64,000 nt of DNA from JAFGVL01 sp963663245 (GTDB lineage Bacteria; Bacteroidota; Bacteroidia; Bacteroidales; Paludibacteraceae): NCBI GenBank assembly GCA_963663245.1, contig OY760143.1, positions 1,116,001-1,180,000 of the forward strand, read 5' to 3'. Shown piece by piece: positions 49,052-58,460 of the stretch; position 1 is the first letter of the stretch; each line of letters starts with the position of its first letter. Position numbers and translations under genes: made by a program. A model generated the notes under the pieces. The model was given only the letters and a program-made list of their open reading frames with translations, was not told the DNA's origin and did no database searches.

Positions 49052-49681
49052 ATGTCTGCTCTTGTAAAATTAAATGTAATAGGATTAACCTACAGTCAAA
49101 CACAGTCTGCTGCTTATGCTTTAGTTTTAGGCGAAGAAAATGGTTCTCGTCGTATACCAATTGTTATAGGTTCTACCGAAGCACAATCAATAGCTATGCA
49201 TCTACAGGGATTAACCCCTACACGTCCCTTAACACATGATTTATTTGTTACTTTAATACAGAATTATAATATTGTATTGAATAGAGTAATAATTTATAAA
49301 ATGGACAAGGAAGTTTTTTATTCAGAAATTATTTTTAAAGATAAAGATGGTGTTGAAATAAAAATTGACTCTCGCACCTCTGATGCCGTTGCTTTGGCTG
49401 TTCGTTCTCAGAGTCCTATATATACGACAGAAGAGATTATGAGTGCCACTAGTGTTTTCTTTGAAGAAGATGAAGAGTCAGCAGATTCTGAAATGTATTC
49501 TGAAGAGGAATTTGATAGTGAATTAAATGTAGATCAAGAGTTCAATGTTGAATTAGAGTCTTATGAAACTTTAAATGATTCAGAATTGAATGCACAGCTA
49601 GATAAGGCTGTAAAAGAGGAAGATTACGAGAAAGCTCTTTTATTAAGAGATGAAATAAAACAAAGGGAAGAAAGTAAATAA
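49052..49681 (+). CDS. Bifunctional nuclease (BFN/DUF151) domain with C-terminal UVR motif
   Basis: A 209-residue protein. The BFN domain (about 1-135) begins SALVKLNVIGLTYSQTQSAAYALVLGEENGSRRIPIVIGSTEAQSIAMHLQGLTPTRPLTHDL and ends SDAVALAVRSQSPIYTTEEIM. An acidic linker (EEDEESADSEMYSEEEFDSE) follows. A UVR motif ends the protein: DSELNAQLDKAVKEEDYEKALLLRDEIKQRE, as in UvrB/UvrC. The fusion is regularly seen in Bacteroidota. Plant members have DNase/RNase activity; the bacterial role is not settled. Confidence 0.92.
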   Translation: MSALVKLNVIGLTYSQTQSAAYALVLGEENGSRRIPIVIGSTEAQSIAMHLQGLTPTRPLTHDLFVTLIQNYNIVLNRVIIYKMDKEVFYSEIIFKDKDGVEIKIDSRTSDAVALAVRSQSPIYTTEEIMSATSVFFEEDEESADSEMYSEEEFDSELNVDQEFNVELESYETLNDSELNAQLDKAVKEEDYEKALLLRDEIKQREESK

Positions 49682-49705
49682 ATTAAATAAAGCTTGTTTA
49701 TTATT

Positions 49706-49749
49706 AATACAAAGCCCAAAAGTTATATTTAACTTTTGGGCTTTGTATT
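49706..49749. terminator. 20-bp perfect bidirectional terminator
   Basis: Stem arms 49706-49725 and 49730-49749 are perfectly complementary, loop TATT, with A/T tracts on both outer sides. It separates the convergent nuclease and trxB genes. Confidence 0.85.
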
Positions 49750-49769
49750 AAAATATAGTTTGTCTTATA

Positions 49770-50708
49770 TTAAAGTTTCTTCTCTGATAAATATCTCTCA
49801 GCTTCAATAGCTGCCTTGCAACCGCTTCCTGCAGCAGTAATGGCTTGTCTGTAATGCTTGTCTGCAACATCTCCTGCAGCATAAACACCAGCTATGCTTG
49901 TGCGAGGGCTACCTTCTTCGGTAAGAATATAGCCAACTTCATCTGTTTTTACTTCTTTAAATATTTTTGAATTAGGAGTGTGTCCAATAGCCAAGAAGAA
50001 ACCGTGTACATTAATATCTACTCTTTCTTCTTCAGTAGTACCTTGCTTTTTTACTAAGTGAACACCTTCAACACCTTTTTCTCCAAATAGACCTAAGGTA
50101 TTGTGTTCAAACAATACTTCAATGTTTTCAGTGTTTAAGGTGCGCTCTTGCATAATCTTAGAAGCACGTAAGAATGGTTTTCTTACTATGAGGAAAACTT
50201 TTTCGCAAAGTCCTGCTAAATAAATTGCTTCTTCACAAGCGGTGTCGCCACCACCTACAACAGCTACACGTTTTTTGCGATAAAAGAAACCATCACAAGT
50301 AGCACAAGCAGAAACGCCCATGCCTGCATATTTTTGTTCGTCAGCTAAGCCAAGGTATTTGGCAGTAGCTCCTGTTGCTATAATAAGGGTTTCTGCTTCA
50401 ATCGTTTTTTCTTCATCAATAGTTACTTTATAGGGAGAAGAAGATAAGTCAGAAGATGTTGCGACACCATAGCGGATATCTGCTCCAAATCTTTCTGCTT
50501 GAGCTTTTAGATCTTCCATTAATTCTGGACCTGTTATCCCATCTTTATACCCTGGGAAATTTTCTACTTCTGTTGTTGTAGTTAACTGACCTCCTGGTTG
50601 CATTCCTTCATATAGGATAGGACTTAAATTTGCACGAGAGGCATAAATTGCAGCTGTGTAGCCTGCAGGGCCTGATCCAATTATCAGACATCTAACTTTT
50701 TCATTCAT
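49770..50708 (-). CDS. trxB: Thioredoxin reductase
   Basis: NADPH-dependent flavoenzyme that reduces thioredoxin. 312 residues. The FAD site is IGSGPAGYTAAIYASRANLSPILYEG, the redox disulfide CATC is in SACATCDGFFYRKK, the NADPH site is VAVVGGGDTACEEAIYLA, and the C-terminal FAD block is GVYAAGDVADKHYRQAITAAGSGCKAA. Last gene of the lolA-hypothetical-trxB series, 9 bp downstream of the hypothetical. Confidence 0.96.
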   Translation of the reverse strand: MNEKVRCLIIGSGPAGYTAAIYASRANLSPILYEGMQPGGQLTTTTEVENFPGYKDGITGPELMEDLKAQAERFGADIRYGVATSSDLSSSPYKVTIDEEKTIEAETLIIATGATAKYLGLADEQKYAGMGVSACATCDGFFYRKKRVAVVGGGDTACEEAIYLAGLCEKVFLIVRKPFLRASKIMQERTLNTENIEVLFEHNTLGLFGEKGVEGVHLVKKQGTTEEERVDINVHGFFLAIGHTPNSKIFKEVKTDEVGYILTEEGSPRTSIAGVYAAGDVADKHYRQAITAAGSGCKAAIEAERYLSEKKL

Positions 50709-50717
50709 ACTGTAATA

Positions 50718-51563
50718 CTATTTTACTATGGTTATTTTTTGATCATTTCTTTCAAAATAGGCTCTAACTGTGAATTTTAACTCCACCTTTTTTCCTAGTT
50801 GTTTGTATTTGTACCAGCGTACTTTCTTTAAAGATTTGTTGTATTCTTTTTCGGCAGCAATTCTAAAGTTTTCAGGAGTATCAGTAATAATCTTAATACT
50901 TGTTTTTCTGTTTTTTTTAACGGTGATTTCCAATTCAGCATACCATTTATCCTTTTTTATTTTTGGTAAATCTCTCCAATTAAAATTGTTGTGAATAGTA
51001 TATAAAATAAATTCAGGAGTACTGAGATTTATTTCGTTTGCTTTTTTCTTAGGTTTAATGTTGAGTTTTCTCTTATTTTTTGTAATTATTCCTTTTCGTA
51101 CTTTTACAATTCTATCTGCTTTGTAAATTTGTTTGTCAATTAAAGGAACTTCTTTTCCTTCAAAGAAGCGGTAGTTGCTATTTACCCAATAGGCGAATAC
51201 TTTGTTGTTCTCGCATTCACTCCCAAACATAAGTTTTAAATCAGGCATAGCAGATTCATCACACCAGCTCATTTGCTCATTGCAGCCCTGAATAGATATT
51301 AAGAATAGACTGTCATTTTGTATTTCCCAAATTGCCTGGTAGCCTCTTACGCATGAAGGAGATTCACAATATTTAAAACCTTTTAAATCTTTGTCGCCAA
51401 TAATATCAAAGAAGTCTTCTAATGGAAAAATAAATACAGAAAGAGTGTCTTGGATGGAGTCTTTCTTAAACACGCATAAGTCTGGAACTTGAGACGCAGC
51501 AAAAATACCACTAGTTGTTATTAGTAGTATGAAAATACCGAGAGTTTTTTTTAGTTTCTTCAT
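50718..51563 (-). CDS. Exported protein of unknown function between lolA and trxB
   Basis: 281 residues from the ATG at 51563, which gives a clean signal peptide (MKKLKKTLGIFILLITTSGIFAA); an ATG five codons upstream would overlap the end of lolA. The body has several cysteines in pairs (CESPSCVRGYQ, GCNEQMSWC, FGSECENN), suggesting disulfides. A basic stretch follows (KVRKGIITKNKRKLNIKPKKK), then a C-terminal domain with NWRDLPKIKKDKWYAELEITVKKNRKTSIKIITDTPENFR. This last part recalls TonB-C-like folds but I cannot assign it. It begins 1 nt after the lolA stop, so it may work with LolA on the envelope. Confidence 0.6.
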   Translation of the reverse strand: MKKLKKTLGIFILLITTSGIFAASQVPDLCVFKKDSIQDTLSVFIFPLEDFFDIIGDKDLKGFKYCESPSCVRGYQAIWEIQNDSLFLISIQGCNEQMSWCDESAMPDLKLMFGSECENNKVFAYWVNSNYRFFEGKEVPLIDKQIYKADRIVKVRKGIITKNKRKLNIKPKKKANEINLSTPEFILYTIHNNFNWRDLPKIKKDKWYAELEITVKKNRKTSIKIITDTPENFRIAAEKEYNKSLKKVRWYKYKQLGKKVELKFTVRAYFERNDQKITIVK

Positions 51564-51564
51564 T

Positions 51565-52209
51565 TTAGCGTAAATCATTAGTGATTACATCAGGGTTTGT
51601 TTTAAAATCAAACACAAAGAAAGCGTCATTAAACATTAAGTTTTTTTGGTTATTAATAACCTTTAGACGTGTATGTACACCATTCCTATTAAGAACCTTT
51701 ATAGAAATAATATCATTTGTTTTTTTATTAATAATTACAATTGCCTTATAGTATTCTTTTTTTATTTTATAGTCTGGAAAAACATCAATAATATAATTAG
51801 GAGAACTTGCTTTATTATCTAAACTAAATTGAACGGTAGATTGTTTAGTGTAACTGGTAATTAAATAAGCCGGGTTTATTAGCTGCAAGTCTTCTAATAT
51901 AGGCGTAGTAAGGCTTACTTCCTTGTTTTTTAGCATATGAACATATTGTGTTTTTCCATCATAATATGTATGTACAGTAGGAACGGTTAATTTAAATTTT
52001 TTTCCTTTTACAACAATATTTCCTTTTACTGTTTGTTGTTTCTCTGTTTTTGTATCTTCTATCTTTAATGAAAAATCAATTTTTGAAGTTGTCTCTTTAA
52101 ATTTTTTAGAGCAATTATCTAAAATTGCACGTGCTTTAGGGTCGTCTTGAGAGAACAGAGCCATTGCTGTAAATAGGAGAAGGGTGGATATAATTAATAA
52201 GTGTTTCAT
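51565..52209 (-). CDS. lolA: LolA-like outer-membrane lipoprotein carrier
   Basis: A periplasmic chaperone that carries lipoproteins from the Lol ABC transporter to the outer membrane. 214 residues: signal MKHLLIISTLLLFTAMALFS, then DDPKARAILDNCSKKFKETTSKIDFSLKIEDTKTEKQQTVKGNIVVKGKKFKLTVPTVHTYYDGKTQYVHMLKNKEVSLTTP, the characteristic half-barrel with W/F/Y-lined pocket. The ftsK gene lies 44 bp upstream, the same order as in many Bacteroidota and proteobacteria. Confidence 0.9.
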   Translation of the reverse strand: MKHLLIISTLLLFTAMALFSQDDPKARAILDNCSKKFKETTSKIDFSLKIEDTKTEKQQTVKGNIVVKGKKFKLTVPTVHTYYDGKTQYVHMLKNKEVSLTTPILEDLQLINPAYLITSYTKQSTVQFSLDNKASSPNYIIDVFPDYKIKKEYYKAIVIINKKTNDIISIKVLNRNGVHTRLKVINNQKNLMFNDAFFVFDFKTNPDVITNDLR

Positions 52210-52253
52210 GTTTTTTTATTGTTAAGGGTGCAATGTATTGCGCTTGTACTTAA

Positions 52254-54674
52254 TTATAGGGTACTCAATTTTTGTTCCAAACTATAATCATCCGGGATGA
52301 GTACTTGTCTTGCTTTGCTGCCCTCAAAAGGACCAACAATACCGGCAGCTTCTAGTTGATCCATAATTCGTCCGGCTCGATTATATCCAATGGCGAATTT
52401 ACGTTGAATTAGAGAAGTTGAACCTTGTTGATTCGCAACCATTAAACGAGCAGCATCTTCAAACATGGTATCTCTTTTTGTTAAATCTACCCCAGATAAA
52501 TCTGAACCTTCACTACCTTCAGCTATATATTCGGGTAATTCGAAAGCAGTTGGGTAACCACGTTGATTACCAATGAAGTCTGATACTTCTTCTACCTCAG
52601 GGGTGTCAACAAAGGCACATTGTACACGAACCAAATCACTTCCTTGAGAGAATAACATATCACCACGTCCCACTAGTTGGTTAGCTCCAGTTGCATCTAA
52701 GATTGTGCGAGAGTCTATCTGCGAAGATACACGGAAAGCTACTCTTGCAGGGAAGTTGGCCTTGATAACACCTGTGATAATATTAACAGAAGGACGTTGA
52801 GTTGCAATAATCATATGTATGCCTACGGCACGTGCTAATTGAGCAATACGAGCAATTGGCATTTCAACTTCTTTTCCTGCCACCATAATTAAATCACCAA
52901 ACTCATCTACAATAACTACTATGTATGGTAAAAATCGATGTCCTTTTTCAGGATTTAATTTACGTTTAATAAATTTCTCATTATATTCGGCTAAGTTTCT
53001 TACGTGTGCTGTTTTTAGTAAGTCGTAACGTTCATCCATCTCTTTAGTTAGAGAATTAAGTGTCTGAACTACTTTGCTTACATCAGTTATAATAGCTTCT
53101 TCTTCGTCCGGCATTTTGGCTAAGAAATGACGTTCAATTTTAGAATAAATATTAAATTCTACTTTTTTAGGGTCTATTAAGACAAACTTTAACTCAGCTG
53201 GATGTTTCTTATATAGGAGAGACGTTATAATGGCATTTAGCCCAACAGATTTTCCTTGACCGGTAGCTCCAGCAACTAGCATGTGAGGCATTTTGGCTAA
53301 ATCGACCATGAATATATCATTGGTTATGGTTCGGCCGAAAGCTACAGGTAAAGCATATTTCGATTCTTGGAATTTCTTGGAGCTTATAATAGAAAGCATA
53401 GAAACCATTTGAGGATTATTGTTGGGAACCTCAATTCCTATCGTTCCTTTTCCTGGTATTGGAGCAATAATACGTATGCCTGTAGCTGCAAGACTTAGCA
53501 TAATATCACTTTCTAAGCTTCTGATTTTAGAAATGCGCACACCTGCTTTTGGGACAATTTCGTACAAGGTAATGGTTGGTCCAACTGTAGCTTTAATGTC
53601 ATCGATAGCTATTCCATAATTACTTAGGGTTGTAGTAATCCTATCTTTGTTGGCTGTTTGTTCATCAATATTTACTTGACCATCTCCGCTTCCATAGTCT
53701 TTTAGTAGACTGAGTTTTGGGTATTTGTATTTGGATAAGTCTTTTGTAGGGTCGTAGTCGCCCATTGTAGTTCCATTGCTTGTAATGTCTTCTGTACTTG
53801 TTTCTGTAACATCATCATCTCCTTCGGCTACTGTAATTTCAAATTCTTCATCACCTTCATTGGTAACTACCCATGTCGACATTGAGCTATCTTCTTCTTT
53901 CTTTTTTTCTTCAACTTCATATTCTTTAGTAGAAGCCTCATTATTCATTTGTTGAATATTTTCTATGCTTTCAATTGGTTCTTCAATTTCCTCAATTGTG
54001 CTAGTTTTTTCAGGAATTGTTTTTTCTTTTTCTTTTTTAGAGAATATTTTTTTCAATTTGCTAATAATGACCTCTACAGTTTTTTGTAAAAAAGGAATTG
54101 TTCCCTTGTATGTGAATATTGCAAATACAATAAATGAAGCAATGATGAGCAAGAATGTTCCTACAGAACCTATATTTAGTTCAAGCCATTTGCTTATAAC
54201 AAAACCATGCTCTCCACCCCACTGAATAAATGAATCTGAATAGAATTCATAGAAAAAATAACTAACACTAACAGAGGTCCATATTAGTAAAATACTAGTA
54301 AAAGCAAAGGCTTTCCATATTTTTAAGAGTTTAACTCTCATAAAACGAAAGGCAATAATAAATGTTAGGAATAAAAATGAGAAGGAGGCAATTCCAAAAC
54401 ATTTATTGATGAAGAAATTAGAAATGTAAGCTCCAGTTGGTCCAGTCCAATTCGTTATCTCGCCTTTGTCACTTTCTATAATACTATTTATTACGCTATC
54501 GTCAGCAGCACCCGTGAAAAAGAAGGAGATAAAACTTAAGGCTAAAAAAGCAGTAAGGGTTAATAGTAGAATGCCTATCCCATATTTTGTTCGCTGATCA
54601 GAAAAGAAACGAGCGACAGTTGTAATAAATGAGTCTTGGTGTTGATTAGTACCAGAAATTATTTTTTTTGCCAT
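52254..54674 (-). CDS. ftsK: DNA translocase FtsK
   Basis: Septal DNA pump coordinating chromosome segregation and cell division. 806 residues. The N-terminus has about four membrane helices (residues 33-200). An acidic, Glu/Lys-rich linker is at about 210-310. The alpha/beta motor has Walker A in VAGATGQGKSVGLNAI and Walker B in VVIVDEFGDLIMV, plus the RIAQLARAVGIHMIIATQRPSVNIITGVIKANFPARVAFRVSS block. The C-terminal gamma DNA-binding domain is about 740-806 (LIQRKFAIGYNRAGRIMDQLEAAGIVGPFEG). Confidence 0.97.
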   Translation of the reverse strand: MAKKIISGTNQHQDSFITTVARFFSDQRTKYGIGILLLTLTAFLALSFISFFFTGAADDSVINSIIESDKGEITNWTGPTGAYISNFFINKCFGIASFSFLFLTFIIAFRFMRVKLLKIWKAFAFTSILLIWTSVSVSYFFYEFYSDSFIQWGGEHGFVISKWLELNIGSVGTFLLIIASFIVFAIFTYKGTIPFLQKTVEVIISKLKKIFSKKEKEKTIPEKTSTIEEIEEPIESIENIQQMNNEASTKEYEVEEKKKEEDSSMSTWVVTNEGDEEFEITVAEGDDDVTETSTEDITSNGTTMGDYDPTKDLSKYKYPKLSLLKDYGSGDGQVNIDEQTANKDRITTTLSNYGIAIDDIKATVGPTITLYEIVPKAGVRISKIRSLESDIMLSLAATGIRIIAPIPGKGTIGIEVPNNNPQMVSMLSIISSKKFQESKYALPVAFGRTITNDIFMVDLAKMPHMLVAGATGQGKSVGLNAIITSLLYKKHPAELKFVLIDPKKVEFNIYSKIERHFLAKMPDEEEAIITDVSKVVQTLNSLTKEMDERYDLLKTAHVRNLAEYNEKFIKRKLNPEKGHRFLPYIVVIVDEFGDLIMVAGKEVEMPIARIAQLARAVGIHMIIATQRPSVNIITGVIKANFPARVAFRVSSQIDSRTILDATGANQLVGRGDMLFSQGSDLVRVQCAFVDTPEVEEVSDFIGNQRGYPTAFELPEYIAEGSEGSDLSGVDLTKRDTMFEDAARLMVANQQGSTSLIQRKFAIGYNRAGRIMDQLEAAGIVGPFEGSKARQVLIPDDYSLEQKLSTL

Positions 54675-54705
54675 AGACCTTTTATATCATGATATTGGTT
54701 ATATG

Positions 54706-54713
54706 CAAAAATA
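54706..54713 (-). promoter_or_regulatory. Predicted -7 box of ftsK
   Basis: TATTTTTG on the minus strand, 32 bp before the ATG. Confidence 0.45.
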
Positions 54714-54781
54714 ATAAATTTAGAGCAGTCTTTTCCCCTTTGTTGATAAATAGTTCGTTTTATTAATCTGCTGTTTTTCAT

Positions 54782-54789
54782 TATCTTTG
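54782..54789 (+). promoter_or_regulatory. Predicted -7 box of nth
   Basis: TATCTTTG, 13 bp before the first ATG (54802) and 28 bp before the second (54817). The short distance favours the second ATG as the working start. Confidence 0.45.
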
Positions 54790-54801
54790 GCATGCTTATA
54801 A

Positions 54802-55455
54802 ATGGCGTATATATCAATGACAAAAAAAGAGAGATATAAGGAAGTAATTGATTGGTTTAAGGAATATGTACCTGTGGCTGAAAGTGAGTTAAATTACACC
54901 AATCCTTTTGAATTAATAATAGCAGTTTCTTTGTCTGCTCAATGTACCGATAAACGAGTAAATTTATCAACGCCACGCTTATTTCATGATTTCCCAACTC
55001 CAGAAGCTTTAGCTTCTTCTTCCTCTGAAGTGATTTTTGAATATATTCGTAGTGTTTCTTACCCAAACAATAAAGCTAAGAATTTAGTAAAGATGGCTCA
55101 AAAGCTGGTTGCTGATTTTAATAGTGAAGTGCCAAGTGATATTGATGCACTGCAAACCTTAGCTGGAGTGGGAAGAAAGACAGCAAATGTAGTTGCTTCA
55201 GTTGCTTTTGGCGCAAATGCTATGCCTGTTGATACGCATGTATTTCGGGTTTCTAATAGATTAGGTTTAACAACGAATTCTAAAACTCCTTTAGCTACAG
55301 AAAAAGAACTAGTAAAATATATTCCAGCTAATTTGTTGGGAAAAGCACATCATTGGATATTATTGCACGGGCGGTATGTTTGCATGGCTCGTAAGCCACA
55401 TTGTGAAAGATGTGGGTTGACAGAATGGTGTGTTTACTTTAATAAAGGGATGTAA
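54802..55455 (+). CDS. nth: Endonuclease III
   Basis: A DNA glycosylase/AP lyase that removes oxidised pyrimidines. 217 residues from the first ATG; a start at 54817 (MTKKERYKEVIDWF) fits family N-termini better. Helix-hairpin-helix LQTLAGVGRKTANVVASVAFG includes the catalytic Lys, and MPVDTHVFRVSNRLGL has the catalytic Asp. The [4Fe-4S] cluster ligands are in CMARKPHCERCGLTEWC (C-x6-C-x2-C-x5-C). The acyltransferase start lies 5 bp after the stop. Confidence 0.96.
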   Translation: MAYISMTKKERYKEVIDWFKEYVPVAESELNYTNPFELIIAVSLSAQCTDKRVNLSTPRLFHDFPTPEALASSSSEVIFEYIRSVSYPNNKAKNLVKMAQKLVADFNSEVPSDIDALQTLAGVGRKTANVVASVAFGANAMPVDTHVFRVSNRLGLTTNSKTPLATEKELVKYIPANLLGKAHHWILLHGRYVCMARKPHCERCGLTEWCVYFNKGM

Positions 55456-55459
55456 TATT

Positions 55460-56497
55460 ATGACTGGTTTAAGAAATATACAGTGGTTTGATAATTTAAG
55501 AGTTATAGCAACGATAGGAGTTGTTTGGTTGCATGTCTCAGCCAATATATTATACCAATATGGTTTAGTACCTAGTGATATTTGGTGGGTTGGAAATGTC
55601 TTTGATAGTATTGTTCGATTTTCTGTTCCTGTTTTTGTAATGTTGAGTGGAGCGCTATTATTACCTCAAGATATCCCTTTGTGGGTATTTTATAAAAAAC
55701 GACTTCTTAGAATATTATTCCCGTTTATTTTCTTTTCCATTATTTATTTAATTTTCACTTGGACTAATTCCCAATCCTCAACAGAAGATATTATTAGCTG
55801 GGTATTTCAAATGTTTAAAGGAGGTATATCGTTCCATTTTTGGTTTATATATATGTTGTTAGGTTTGTATATTATTATTCCTTTTTTAGGGAAGTGGGTA
55901 CGTCAATTTACAAATAAGCAATTCTATTGGTTTTTCGTCTTTTGGTTTTTGCTAATCGCTATTAATATTATGGCTTTATACCTTTTTGGTAATGGTAATT
56001 TCTTTACGATTCAAATTTTCAACCGATTTGCTTACGTCGGCTATCTTGTTTTAGGTTATTTTTTATCTGAAAAAGCAGTTGTATCTAAAAATAAAAATAA
56101 GATAGGGCTTGTAGCCTTTATTACTGGTGTAATAATTACTATCTTTGGAACCTATTTTCTTACAGCTTTTAGGGGGCACTTTGTAGGTGTTTTTTATGAA
56201 AATATAAGTCCTAATGTGGTGCTTGCTTCTGCAGGGCTAATGTTGTTAGTTAAAAATACAAAGCTTAAAAGTAAGGCATTAATTTTGATGCGTAATAATA
56301 TAACTAAACGTAGTTATGGTATTTATTTAATACATATTTTAGTGCTCGATTATTTCTCCTTTCAAGGAATATATTGGACCATGTGTTATCCTTTGATAAG
56401 TATTCCAGTTCTTATTGTATTAATTTTTACAACGTCTTTTATAATTATATATCTTTTAAATAAAATCCCTTTTATAGGGAAATATGTTTCAGGTTGA
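55460..56497 (+). CDS. Acyltransferase-3 family membrane protein
   Basis: 345 residues from the ATG at 55460, 5 bp after the nth stop; an upstream GTG inside nth is less likely. About ten membrane segments. The N-terminal block IQWFDNLRVIATIGVVWLHVSANILYQYG contains the catalytic-like D-x-x-R and His of the acyltransferase-3 fold. KRLLRILFPFIFFSIIYLI and GGISFHFWFIYMLLGLYIIIPFL follow. Members O-acetylate surface polysaccharides or peptidoglycan; the acceptor is unknown. Co-transcribed with nth by distance. Confidence 0.87.
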   Translation: MTGLRNIQWFDNLRVIATIGVVWLHVSANILYQYGLVPSDIWWVGNVFDSIVRFSVPVFVMLSGALLLPQDIPLWVFYKKRLLRILFPFIFFSIIYLIFTWTNSQSSTEDIISWVFQMFKGGISFHFWFIYMLLGLYIIIPFLGKWVRQFTNKQFYWFFVFWFLLIAINIMALYLFGNGNFFTIQIFNRFAYVGYLVLGYFLSEKAVVSKNKNKIGLVAFITGVIITIFGTYFLTAFRGHFVGVFYENISPNVVLASAGLMLLVKNTKLKSKALILMRNNITKRSYGIYLIHILVLDYFSFQGIYWTMCYPLISIPVLIVLIFTTSFIIIYLLNKIPFIGKYVSG

Positions 56498-56515
56498 AAA
56501 AATAAATTATCATTT

Positions 56516-56914
56516 ATGAAAAACATTTTATTATCATTATTGGGGTTATTTCTTTTTAATTCACTTTCTGCGCAGATAGAAACGAAAATTATCGGTGAAT
56601 GGAGTGTGGTTTCAATAGAATCAAATAAAGATAGTCGCTTAAATACTGAAGAAGAACGTCAGATGAAAAGGTTGAAAAAAGCTAAGCTTGAGTTTACTGC
56701 TGATGGTCATGCAAAATTTAAACAAATTTTCTCCAGCTTTAATATTCCTGATGGTTATTGGTATTATCACGAGCAAAAAGATGCCATATTTATTACAGAG
56801 TGGGATAATCGTAAAGTTGATTTAATGCGTATTTGGTATGATGAATTAGATAATGGTAATTTTCAATTTTATTTAGATGGGACTCCATTTGTATTAGAAG
56901 TAACAAGAGAATAA
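56516..56914 (+). CDS. Exported lipocalin-like protein
   Basis: A 132-residue protein: signal MKNILLSLLGLFLFNSLSAQ, then a small beta barrel with GEWSVVSIESNKD, LKKAKLEFTADGHAKFKQIFSSF, GYWYYHEQKDAIFITEW and FYLDGTPFVLEV. It resembles the lipocalin-like domains at 46457 and 46876 in fold pattern, but it has no lipobox and no clear cysteine pair. Ligand unknown. It is 18 bp from the acyltransferase and 2 bp from the next gene. Confidence 0.65.
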   Translation: MKNILLSLLGLFLFNSLSAQIETKIIGEWSVVSIESNKDSRLNTEEERQMKRLKKAKLEFTADGHAKFKQIFSSFNIPDGYWYYHEQKDAIFITEWDNRKVDLMRIWYDELDNGNFQFYLDGTPFVLEVTRE

Positions 56915-56916
56915 TT

Positions 56917-57585
56917 GTGTTAGATAAGATACTTCATCAATCTGCTCAGTATTTACTAGCCAGTTTTAATAAGATTACTCCTAGTGATATTCTCGTTTTT
57001 AGTGATTCGGAGAGAGATGTCGAAATGCTGAAAGGACTATTTCCCTCTTCCTCAATTGCAGTGTTTGAATTTGATTCGTTGCCAGCAAGAGGAACTTATG
57101 ATTTAATATTTTCAAACAACTATTTCCCTCATTTGCCAAGCCATACTGATCTAATTCAGAGACTTATGGGTTTGTTAAATGCAGGAGGGCTGTTGGCTGT
57201 GCAAACGCCTAATGCATTGAATATGCCTATTCATGTTATTATGGAAAGTATTGCTGGAGGTAGAAAATGGAAAAGGTATTTTATGGGTTTAACTGCAAAT
57301 TATTTTGTTCCTAGTTATTATTATGAGGTACTATGTAATTTAAGCGATGAAATAGATTTATGGGAGACTAATCATCAACATGTATTTTCACAGCATCAAG
57401 AAATTCTTGACTTATATACTGAAACAGAAATGAAGGTGTATTTAGATAGGATTCCGAATGATGAGCTACGAGATAAATTTAAAAAGAAGATTCTAGAATT
57501 GCTTCCAGCCGATTATAAAAAGCAAACTAACCAAGCAATATTGTTCCCATACAGGAGAACTTATTTTACAGCAATAAAAAAATAA
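56917..57585 (+). CDS. Methyltransferase-like protein related to trans-aconitate methyltransferases
   Basis: A 222-residue protein starting at GTG 56917. The C-terminal two thirds resembles Tam: ARGTYDLIFSNNYFPHLPSHTDLIQRLMGLLNAGGLLAVQTPNALNMPIH, and a terminal LLPADYKKQTNQAILFPYRRTYFTAI. The Rossmann N-terminal SAM motif is degenerate, with no GxGxG (DILVFSDSERDVEMLKGLF), so SAM binding may be altered or lost. Substrate unknown. It directly follows the lipocalin-like gene. Confidence 0.72.
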   Translation: MLDKILHQSAQYLLASFNKITPSDILVFSDSERDVEMLKGLFPSSSIAVFEFDSLPARGTYDLIFSNNYFPHLPSHTDLIQRLMGLLNAGGLLAVQTPNALNMPIHVIMESIAGGRKWKRYFMGLTANYFVPSYYYEVLCNLSDEIDLWETNHQHVFSQHQEILDLYTETEMKVYLDRIPNDELRDKFKKKILELLPADYKKQTNQAILFPYRRTYFTAIKK

Positions 57586-57588
57586 ATT

Positions 57589-58086
57589 ATGATTCATTTT
57601 CAATTAACGCCTTTTGATATTTTTGAGTTTAATCAACATTTCATGAAGAAGAATGCTAACTTCTTACAAAAGTATATTCATTGGATTCTTATGGGGTTCT
57701 TTGTGCTTTTAATGTTGTTTATGCTACACCATAATGGAGCTACAGGACTCTCTTACTTGATGGTTTCTATATTAGTAGTTGCTATGGTATTTATACAAAA
57801 AGCTTTTACTCAGTTTTTACGTAGAAAAACAATTACTAACTATTTGAAGAAAAACCCTCAAGTAATAGAAGATAGGAGTTTAAGTTTTAATAATAAGGAA
57901 GTTGTATTAACAATTAACGGAAAAGAAACAAAATATCCACTTAATGATTTTACTTTGTTAGAAGAAACAAAATATCATTATTTTGCTTATCTGAACCAAG
58001 AGTCAGCTGTAATCCTTCCAAAACGATTAGAGAAAAAATCTGATGAGATTCTTAAAATGGTAGAGAAAATTAAAGCTAGCCTTTAA
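57589..58086 (+). CDS. Small membrane protein (YcxB-like)
   Basis: A 165-residue protein beginning MIHFQLTPFDIFEFNQHFMKKN, with two adjacent membrane segments (about 31-47 and 50-67, WILMGFFVLLMLFMLHHNG and LSYLMVSILVVAMVFIQKAF). A soluble C-terminal part follows (EVVLTINGKETKYPLNDFTLLEETKYHYFAYLNQESAVILPKRL). This layout matches YcxB-like proteins, whose function is unknown. The stop overlaps the convergent thioesterase gene by 11 bp. Confidence 0.6.
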   Translation: MIHFQLTPFDIFEFNQHFMKKNANFLQKYIHWILMGFFVLLMLFMLHHNGATGLSYLMVSILVVAMVFIQKAFTQFLRRKTITNYLKKNPQVIEDRSLSFNNKEVVLTINGKETKYPLNDFTLLEETKYHYFAYLNQESAVILPKRLEKKSDEILKMVEKIKASL

Positions 58087-58456
58087 TTAATTTGTTCATA
58101 AATCTTTCAGCATCTACTATAAAACGGTCATGGGATGCTGTTCCAATTGTGTCTCCTTTAGCATCGCAGGCTGTAATTTCATAACTGATTTTTCTACCAT
58201 CAACATTGGTAATAGTTGCAGTACATGTTATTTCTGCACCTATAGGCGATGCTTTTAGATGTTTGGTGTTAATTTCCATTCCAACTGTTTCACTTCCTTT
58301 AGGCAGCTCTTTTTGAATTACTTGTAAAGCTGTGTTTTCCATAAATGCTATTAAAGCGGGTGTGCCAAATACTTGTAATCCACCAGAGCCTAAGTTTAGA
58401 GCAGTGTCTTTTTCAAGTACTATCATTTTTTGAGTAAATGTTTGTCCTTTTTCCAT
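58076..58456 (-). CDS. Hotdog-fold thioesterase (FlK-like)
   Basis: A 126-residue single hotdog domain. GSGGLQVFGTPALIAFMENTALQVIQKELPKGSETVGMEINTKHLKASPIGAEITCTATITNVDGRKISYEITACD matches the fluoroacetyl-CoA thioesterase-like family, with Glu (MENTA) and His (KHLKAS) candidate catalytic residues. The likely role is hydrolysis of unwanted acyl-CoA or acyl-carrier adducts. It follows prfC by 4 bp on the same strand, so the two are co-transcribed. Confidence 0.88.
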   Translation of the reverse strand: MEKGQTFTQKMIVLEKDTALNLGSGGLQVFGTPALIAFMENTALQVIQKELPKGSETVGMEINTKHLKASPIGAEITCTATITNVDGRKISYEITACDAKGDTIGTASHDRFIVDAERFMNKLIKG

Positions 58457-58460
58457 TGTA